Positions 6,435 to 10,731 of a stretch of 10,731 bases of DNA are shown here, in pieces. The position numbers and the translations under genes were made by a program. The stretch is from Spirochaetaceae bacterium (GTDB lineage Bacteria > Spirochaetota > Spirochaetia > Treponematales > Breznakiellaceae): positions 1-10,731 of the forward strand of contig JAIRPM010000178.1 in NCBI GenBank assembly GCA_031257075.1, written 5' to 3'. Each line of letters opens with the position of its first letter. Positions within the stretch are counted from its first letter, which is position 1. The notes below the pieces were generated by a model. It did no database searches. It was given only the letters and a program-made list of their open reading frames with translations, and was not told the DNA's origin.

Positions 6435-7217
6435 ATGACTAACCGTATTGCCAAAGCCTTTGAAGGGGGCAAAGCATTTATCGCGTTTCTTACCGGCGGC
6501 GATCCTTCGATAGAAAAAACCGAAGAATTCATCGTAGAGATGGAAAAAGCCGGCGCGGATATTATTGAAATAGGAATCCCGTTTTCCGACCCTATAGCCG
6601 AAGGCCCGGTTATCCAAGCAGCCAACATCCGCGCATTGAACGCAGGTGCGGGCATAGACAAAATTTTTTGCATGGTAGAACGCCTGCGGCAGACCGGGGC
6701 ATCCCAAGTCCCGCTCGTCTTTCTTACCTACCTTAACCCTGTTTTCCGCTACGGTTACGCCGCTTTTTTCAAACGCTGCGCCGGCGCGGGCGTGGACGGG
6801 GTTATCATCCCGGACCTTCCTTTTGAAGAACAAGCCGAAGTAAAAGCCGCGGCGCGAGCGGAAAGCATTGCGCTCATTTCGCTCATTGCCCCTACTTCCG
6901 CCGGGCGTATAAGCAAAATCGCCGGCGCGGCTGACGGTTTCTTGTACATTGTTTCCTCTATGGGGGTTACCGGCGTGCGGAATGAAATCAAAACAGATAT
7001 ACCATCAATCGCGGCGGCGGCGCGGCCCTACGCCAAAGTTCCTCTTGCTGTCGGGTTTGGTATAAATACCCCGCATCAAGCGGCGGAAATTGCCCGTTAT
7101 GCGGACGGTGTTATTGTCGGCAGCGCTATTGTAAAAATTATTGCCGAACACGGCTATGCCGCTGCCCCGCGCATAGCGGAATATGTAACAGCAATGAAAA
7201 AAGCGCTTAAACACTAA
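6435..7217 (+). CDS. trpA: Tryptophan synthase alpha subunit
   Basis: Cleaves indole-3-glycerol phosphate to indole and glyceraldehyde-3-phosphate; indole normally passes through a tunnel to TrpB. The 260-residue TIM barrel has the usual length. IIEIGIPFSDP holds the catalytic Glu (E45, equivalent to E49 of E. coli), and the second acidic residue (E. coli D60) is Glu56 in IAEGPVIQ. Further family motifs are PLVFLTYLNPVFRYG, GVIIPDLPFEE, LIAPTS, FLYIVSSMGVTG (phosphate loop) and VGFGINTPHQA. The start is supported by AGAGGA at 6424-6429, five bases before the ATG. Neither trpB nor any other trp gene is next to it: upstream is a MITE-like region and a divergent MFS gene, downstream a peptidase gene. 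It is apparently monocistronic, with its leader made of repeat hairpins. Confidence 0.95.
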   Translation: MTNRIAKAFEGGKAFIAFLTGGDPSIEKTEEFIVEMEKAGADIIEIGIPFSDPIAEGPVIQAANIRALNAGAGIDKIFCMVERLRQTGASQVPLVFLTYLNPVFRYGYAAFFKRCAGAGVDGVIIPDLPFEEQAEVKAAARAESIALISLIAPTSAGRISKIAGAADGFLYIVSSMGVTGVRNEIKTDIPSIAAAARPYAKVPLAVGFGINTPHQAAEIARYADGVIVGSAIVKIIAEHGYAAAPRIAEYVTAMKKALKH

Positions 7218-7338
7218 GCAGAGAGCAGCGGCGGCTGCGGATTCGATACAGCGGCAATAGGGCGTACTGTTTTGGGGATGGAAGAATTATCGCTTCTTAT
7301 ACATCCGGCGTACATTTCCCTTATTTTTTTGACTAAAA

Positions 7339-8481
7339 ATGTCGATAAATTCTAGTATGAAGTATCATCCGGGATATATTGATGTAAAACAGCATATTGA
7401 GCGGCGCAAACCATCGAGGCATACTCAGAACGCGTCCGCCCTAAAAAACGCTGCGCGGCAGCAGCCTCGTTTTATCAGGCAGCCTTTGGCGCAAAACGCC
7501 GAACTGCGGCGCAAAGCGGCGGTTCTGGATGGCGGCGGCCGTTCACGGATATCATCGCAGTTTATTGTTGCCGCGATTGGCGTACTCGGGGCGGGTATAT
7601 TCGCTTACTTTACGCTTCTTTTTCAGAGCGATGAATTTATGATACGCCCCGATGCCGACAGCCGCGTCTTTAATGAAATACTGGAATACAGTAAAGGATT
7701 TGAATCGGCGGCCGGTACGGAAACGGATGATATACCGCTGACTACGGCGGAAACATTTTCATGGTCAAACTACACCGTTCAGCGCGGCGATTCGGTTTCA
7801 AAAATTGCCGCATCCCATTCTCTTTCTATGGATGCTATCATAGCGTCAAACGATTTAAAAAATGCGCGCAATCTTCATACGGGCGATATTATCCGTATTC
7901 CCAATATGGACGGGATTCCGTACACAGTAGCGAAAGGCGATTCTTATCAAAAAATAGCCGCGTCTTTTAATGTGCCGATAGAAGCGATTCTGGATGCCAA
8001 TGATATTCAGGATGAAAATATATCTATCGGCGATATATTATTTATACCCGGCGCAAAGATGAAAAGTGAAGACTTGAAGCTTGCAATGGGCGAACTTTTT
8101 ATCTATCCGGTAAACGGCCGCCTGACATCAGGATTCGGGTGGCGCAAAGATCCGTTTACCGGCGGTGAACGGCGTTTCCATTCGGCCATTGACCTTTCTG
8201 CCAATCTGGGCGCTCCTGTCAAAGCGGCAATGGACGGCAAAGTAAGCACTGTAGGCTTTAACGCCGTTTTTGGCCGTTACCTTATCCTTACCCATTCAGC
8301 CGGCTATCAAACAATGTACGCGCATTTGAATTCCTGTGCCGTAATCGAAGGCCAAAAAGTAAAACAGGGTGAAAAAATCGGCGAAGTCGGCAATACAGGC
8401 CGTTCAACCGGTCCGCATCTTCATTTTGCTGTGTACAAAAACGGACGGGCAATAAACCCGCTTGAACATTTAAAGTTTTAA
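7339..8481 (+). CDS. Membrane-anchored LysM / M23 peptidoglycan endopeptidase
   Basis: Probable zinc metallo-endopeptidase that cuts peptide cross-links in peptidoglycan, or activates an amidase, outside the inner membrane. Residues 1-70 are Arg/Lys-rich and likely cytoplasmic; ~73-95 form one membrane helix (FIVAAIGVLGAGIFAYFTLLF), a type II anchor. Two LysM repeats follow: ~145-190 (YTVQRGDSVSKIA ... GDIIRIPN) and ~195-240 (YTVAKGDSYQKIA ... GDILFIPG). The M23 domain spans ~256-378, with zinc ligands H281 and D285 (HSAID), H329 (YAHL) and H360/H362 (HLH), so all expected active-site residues are present. The start is uncertain: no ribosome site precedes 7339, a T7 tract and TAAAAA box run right up to it, and an in-frame ATG at 7357 is an alternative. 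Two small membrane-protein genes follow closely and probably share its transcript. Confidence 0.92.
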   Translation: MSINSSMKYHPGYIDVKQHIERRKPSRHTQNASALKNAARQQPRFIRQPLAQNAELRRKAAVLDGGGRSRISSQFIVAAIGVLGAGIFAYFTLLFQSDEFMIRPDADSRVFNEILEYSKGFESAAGTETDDIPLTTAETFSWSNYTVQRGDSVSKIAASHSLSMDAIIASNDLKNARNLHTGDIIRIPNMDGIPYTVAKGDSYQKIAASFNVPIEAILDANDIQDENISIGDILFIPGAKMKSEDLKLAMGELFIYPVNGRLTSGFGWRKDPFTGGERRFHSAIDLSANLGAPVKAAMDGKVSTVGFNAVFGRYLILTHSAGYQTMYAHLNSCAVIEGQKVKQGEKIGEVGNTGRSTGPHLHFAVYKNGRAINPLEHLKF

Positions 8482-8495
8482 GGGAATACTTTGTT

Positions 8496-8675
8496 ATGAA
8501 GCATTTGATTCTGATACTGATTGCCGTTCTGGCGATGTTTACGTTCTGGCGTACGGCCGCCGGAACGCTTGGTGCCGGCGAACACCGGCCGACAGCGGCT
8601 CTATTTGTACCGCCCCAGGCGGGCGCACCCGAAAATTCCGCTTCGGTTCCCGCCGAAGACGCGCCGGCGCAGTGA
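8496..8675 (+). CDS. Small membrane-anchored or secreted protein, 59 aa
   Basis: A short gene that minimum-length cutoffs would miss. It reads MKHLILILIAVLAMFTFW as an N-terminal hydrophobic helix, then a Pro/Ala-rich tail ending AEDAPAQ. The helix could be a signal anchor or an uncleaved signal peptide; no lipobox cysteine is present. AAGGGAA at 8480-8486 is a good ribosome site nine bases before the ATG and overlaps the stop of the peptidase gene, only 14 bases upstream. The stop overlaps the start of the next gene (GTGA). The tight packing and ribosome site argue that it is real. I do not recognise a family; a role linked to the peptidase or to the downstream membrane protein is inference from position. 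Confidence 0.6.
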   Translation: MKHLILILIAVLAMFTFWRTAAGTLGAGEHRPTAALFVPPQAGAPENSASVPAEDAPAQ

Positions 8676-8986
8676 AATTCCCGCGCGCTCTTTTTTCAGC
8701 GCTTTTTGTTTTTTGTACACTTTCATTTATATTTTTCCTCATTGGAAACGCATACCAGTTTTCCCAACAAACACAATTGTTGCTGCTCCGCGCTGTGCGT
8801 ATGTCCGGCATCATTCTTTTTATATACGCTTTTTTGATGACTATTGCGTATCTTATACGCCGCCTTGCCCGCAAAACCGGCGTGGATGAGCCGTCGCCGG
8901 CGCTTATGCTGGTATTGGCTGCGGGGACGCTTGCCTGCGCGGTTATTGCGTCAATAATAATACAGATAGCGCATGGAACACAGTAA
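8672..8986 (+). CDS. Small three-helix membrane protein, unknown function
   Basis: A 104-residue hydrophobic protein that I do not recognise. It starts with GTG (8672) sharing GTGA with the stop of the preceding gene, an overlap typical of translational coupling. Three membrane helices are visible: residues ~6-25 (ALFSALFVFCTLSFIFFLIG), ~40-60 (SGIILFIYAFLMTIAYLI) and ~80-99 (LMLVLAAGTLACAVIASIII). A basic loop (RRLARKTG, ~61-68) follows helix 2, placing that loop in the cytoplasm by the positive-inside rule, and the tail is short (QIAHGTQ). Longer overlapping frames on both strands are composition shadows. It likely belongs to a three-gene unit with the LysM/M23 peptidase. Confidence 0.65.
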   Translation: MKFPRALFSALFVFCTLSFIFFLIGNAYQFSQQTQLLLLRAVRMSGIILFIYAFLMTIAYLIRRLARKTGVDEPSPALMLVLAAGTLACAVIASIIIQIAHGTQ

Positions 8987-9004
8987 ATCCGGTATAAAAC
9001 GTTT

Positions 9005-9064
9005 AAGGAAGCAATGTCGGCTGCTTTGCAGCCACATGAGCAAATACAGAAGACAGCGCTGATT
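9005..9064. repeat. Diverged, internally deleted copy of the MITE core
   Basis: The left part (TTTAAGGAAGCA, from 9002) matches the left end of the MITE, including a YTAA before GGAAGCA. It then jumps to the MITE's central hairpin: GCAATGTCGGCTGC and CATGAGCAAATA are identical in both copies, and GCGCTGATT ends the match. The hairpin here is ATGT-C-GGCTGC, loop TTT, GCAGCC-ACAT (9014-9037). No clear right terminus is visible. It overlaps the first codons of the malic enzyme frame. Confidence 0.6.
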
Positions 9065-10558
9065 GTGCTTGACCTTCCTGTTTCTGCCCGGCACAATTCA
9101 ATTCCGATGAACATCGATACCTCGCTTGCCAATATTGACGCGCTCTTCCCGGATACAATGAACGGCGAAGAGAAAGCGCGGTCAAAAACACTATTCCTGA
9201 AAAAACTGTCTTTGCTGATGCACCGGTTTTACGCGGGCAAAATTCAAACTGTTCCTAAATGCGGCATTTTGGGGGCTGCTTGGTTCAATGTATGGTATAC
9301 GCCCGGTGTTTCTGCCGTTTCCACCGCGATTCGCGCCGATAACAGCCTTTCGTTTGAACTTTCAGGCAGAGGCAGCCAAGTGGCGGTTGTTTCCGATTCA
9401 ACACGGGTGCTGGGGGACGGTGATTGTACGCCGCCGGGAGGGCTTGGCGTTATGGAAGGCAAAGCCCTCTTGATGAAATACCTCGGCGGAATTGACGCGG
9501 TGCCGCTCTGTATCGATTCCCGCGGCGCGGACGGTGCGCCCGACCCGCAAAAAATCATTGACTTTGTAAAAATGGCAGCCCCTTCGTTTGGCGCTATCAA
9601 TTTGGAGGACATAAGTCAGCCGAATTGTTACCGGGCACTTGATGTGCTTCGTGAAGAATGTCCCATTCCGGTTTGGCATGATGACGCGCAGGGCACTGCC
9701 TGCGTTACCCTAGCAGCTTTACTCAATGCCCTTCATTTGGCGGAGAAACCGTTGGGCGCGGCAAAAATCGTGCTTTTGGGAGCCGGCGCGGCAAATACAA
9801 CCATAGCGCGGCTGATTCTTGCTGACGGCGGCAGCGGCAACCTTATGGTCATATTTGATTCAAAAGGAGCGCTCCATGCGGAACGGTATGATATACAGGC
9901 AGACGAGCGCGACTACCGCAAATGGGAATTGTGCCTGCGAACTAATCCGGCGGGGATTTTACGCGAAGAAGACGCGCTGCGCGGTGCCGATGTGCTGATA
10001 GCGCTATCCAAACCCGGCCCGGATACGGTTAAACGTGCATGGGTGCGTTCTATGGCGGAAAAGCCGGTGGTTTTTTGCTGCGCCAATCCCGTGCCGGAAA
10101 TTTGGCCTTTTGCGGCAAAGGAGGAAGGGGCTTTTATTGTGGCAACCGGCCGGGGCGATTTCCCCAATCAGGTAAACAATTCGGTGTGTTTTCCGGGGAT
10201 ATTGAAAGGGGCGCTCCTTGTTCGCGCCCGTTCCATAAGTGACGGGATGGCGATACGCTGCGCCCATTCTATCGCTGATTTTTCGAGACGGCGCAGCATT
10301 TCACCCGACTCCATAATTGCTACTATGGAAGAAACGGACATGTTTGCCGTCGAAGCTGCCGATGTTGCCGCGCAGGCCATTGCCGAAGGACTTGCCCAAA
10401 CGCCGCTTTCATGGGACGAAGTCTACGAACGCGCCCGCCATGATATACAGGCATCCCGCGCTTTGTTTAGCAGCATGCAAAAATCGGGACAGATAGCGCC
10501 GCCGCCGCATGAATTGATAGCGCAAGCGTTGAACGAAACACTAAAGGAAATTGATTAA
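9014..10558 (+). CDS. Malic enzyme (oxidative decarboxylating malate dehydrogenase)
   Basis: Converts malate to pyruvate and CO2 with reduction of NAD(P)+. Numbered from 9014, the catalytic Tyr is Y95 (VWYTPGVS), the catalytic Lys K150 (VMEGKALL), and metal ligands are E198-D199 (NLEDIS) and D223-D224 (WHDD). The Rossmann domain starts KIVLLGAGAANTTIA (~251-265). Later motifs are CANPVPEIWPFAA and ATGRGDFPNQVNNSVCFPGI. The usual HDDQHGTA is HDDAQGTA, and the last Gly of the dinucleotide loop is Asn. The start is in doubt: 9014 has AAGGA four bases upstream, but both lie inside a repeat copy, and the first ~25 residues are repeat-encoded. ATG at 9107 (giving 483 residues, Y64) is a conservative alternative, though it lacks a ribosome site. 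A TATAAA at 8993-8998 could be a -10 box. Cofactor preference cannot be fixed from sequence alone. Confidence 0.93.
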   Translation: MSAALQPHEQIQKTALIVLDLPVSARHNSIPMNIDTSLANIDALFPDTMNGEEKARSKTLFLKKLSLLMHRFYAGKIQTVPKCGILGAAWFNVWYTPGVSAVSTAIRADNSLSFELSGRGSQVAVVSDSTRVLGDGDCTPPGGLGVMEGKALLMKYLGGIDAVPLCIDSRGADGAPDPQKIIDFVKMAAPSFGAINLEDISQPNCYRALDVLREECPIPVWHDDAQGTACVTLAALLNALHLAEKPLGAAKIVLLGAGAANTTIARLILADGGSGNLMVIFDSKGALHAERYDIQADERDYRKWELCLRTNPAGILREEDALRGADVLIALSKPGPDTVKRAWVRSMAEKPVVFCCANPVPEIWPFAAKEEGAFIVATGRGDFPNQVNNSVCFPGILKGALLVRARSISDGMAIRCAHSIADFSRRRSISPDSIIATMEETDMFAVEAADVAAQAIAEGLAQTPLSWDEVYERARHDIQASRALFSSMQKSGQIAPPPHELIAQALNETLKEID

Positions 10559-10631
10559 ATTGACTGCAGCCTGCCGTTGCCCAATACCAAACGAAGGCGC
10601 ATCTCATTTCACCCCACTCCCCAAATACCGG

Positions 10632-10657
10632 TTTTTTGAGTACACTGCAAGCGGGAG
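10632..10657 (+). promoter_or_regulatory. Promoter and ribosome site of the EF-G-like gene
   Basis: A T6 tract (10632-10637) is followed by GTACACT (10640-10646), as at the icd promoter. The predicted transcription start is near 10653. GGGAG at 10653-10657 is a ribosome site six to seven bases before the ATG at 10664. No -35 box is clear. Confidence 0.45.
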
Positions 10658-10663
10658 TTGTCT

Positions 10664-10731
10664 ATGGCACAAATGGAATCTATCAAGAATGTAGCCCTTG
10701 CGGGGCATGGCGGGACGGGAAAGACCACGCT
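10664..10731 (+). CDS. Elongation factor G-like GTPase, N-terminal fragment
   Basis: Only 22 codons are present, reading MAQMESIKNVALAGHGGTGK followed by Thr-Thr; the gene continues past the right edge. The G1 P-loop is GHGGTGKT, preceded by the KNVAL beta strand. Classical EF-G has AHIDAGKT at this point, whereas the second EF-G-like paralogue (FusA2 type) has GHxGxGKT, so the paralogue is the better call. Canonical translocase function should not be assumed. It has a good GGGAG ribosome site and its own promoter-like T-tract/TACACT sequence. With so little sequence, other P-loop GTPases remain possible. Confidence 0.6.
   Translation, partial: MAQMESIKNVALAGHGGTGKTT

Noticed and set aside
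7218..7338. Terminator after trpA
   Set aside because: Only a 5-bp GCAGC/GCTGC stem (7225-7238) with no T-tract; too weak to call.
8521..8889. 122-codon plus-strand frame
   Set aside because: Arg/Pro-rich shadow of the 59- and 104-residue membrane proteins, which have better ribosome signals and hydrophobic helices.
8539..9132. 197-codon minus-strand open frame
   Set aside because: It covers two small plus-strand genes and part of malic enzyme, is rich in Arg/Cys/Ile with no family signature, and looks like a shadow.

Overview
The window looks like a stretch of chromosome from a treponeme-like spirochaete of middling GC content. This is inferred from the gene set and protein style, not proven. 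The pointers are a V-type (not F-type) ATP synthase subunit B, a dephospho-CoA kinase whose P-loop reads GPYCAGKN, a eukaryotic-type NADP isocitrate dehydrogenase, a LysM/M23 cell-wall hydrolase, and an EF-G-like GTPase starting with a GHGGTGKT P-loop. There are no rRNA or tRNA genes, no CRISPR array and no transposase gene.

Layout. 1-305 (minus): first ~101 codons of V-ATPase subunit B (atpB), running off the left edge. 306-443: divergent intergenic region. 444-2900 (plus): secreted VWA-like/proline-rich/SPOR protein. 2942-3565 (plus): coaE. 3639-4841 (plus): NADP isocitrate dehydrogenase. 4877-6112 (minus): convergent 12-helix MFS exporter. 6113-6434: a 322-base gene-free region filled with nested inverted repeats, including a 166-bp MITE-like element. 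6435-7217 (plus): trpA standing alone. 7339-8481 (plus): membrane-anchored double-LysM M23 peptidase. 8496-8675 and 8672-8986 (plus): two small membrane proteins, the second overlapping the first by 4 bases. 9014-10558 (plus): malic enzyme. 10664-10731 (plus): first codons of an EF-G-like GTPase, running off the right edge.

How the genes fit together. The SPOR protein and the LysM/M23 peptidase both act on peptidoglycan outside the inner membrane. Isocitrate dehydrogenase and malic enzyme supply 2-oxoglutarate, NAD(P)H and pyruvate around an anaerobe's partial carbon pathways. CoaE finishes CoA synthesis. Most genes look like short transcription units; coaE, icd and the EF-G-like gene are each preceded by a T-tract and a TATACT/TACACT -10 box, and for coaE and icd the predicted transcript start falls on or next to the start codon.

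The most unusual content is the repeat system. The 166-bp element at 6247-6412 has 15-bp imperfect terminal inverted repeats, a CTAA direct repeat on both sides (IS5-type YTAR target) and three internal stem-loops. A diverged, internally deleted relative lies at 9005-9064, where it supplies both the Shine-Dalgarno-like sequence and the first ATG of the malic enzyme reading frame. The central hairpin is kept in both copies, with a wobble pair changed to a Watson-Crick pair.
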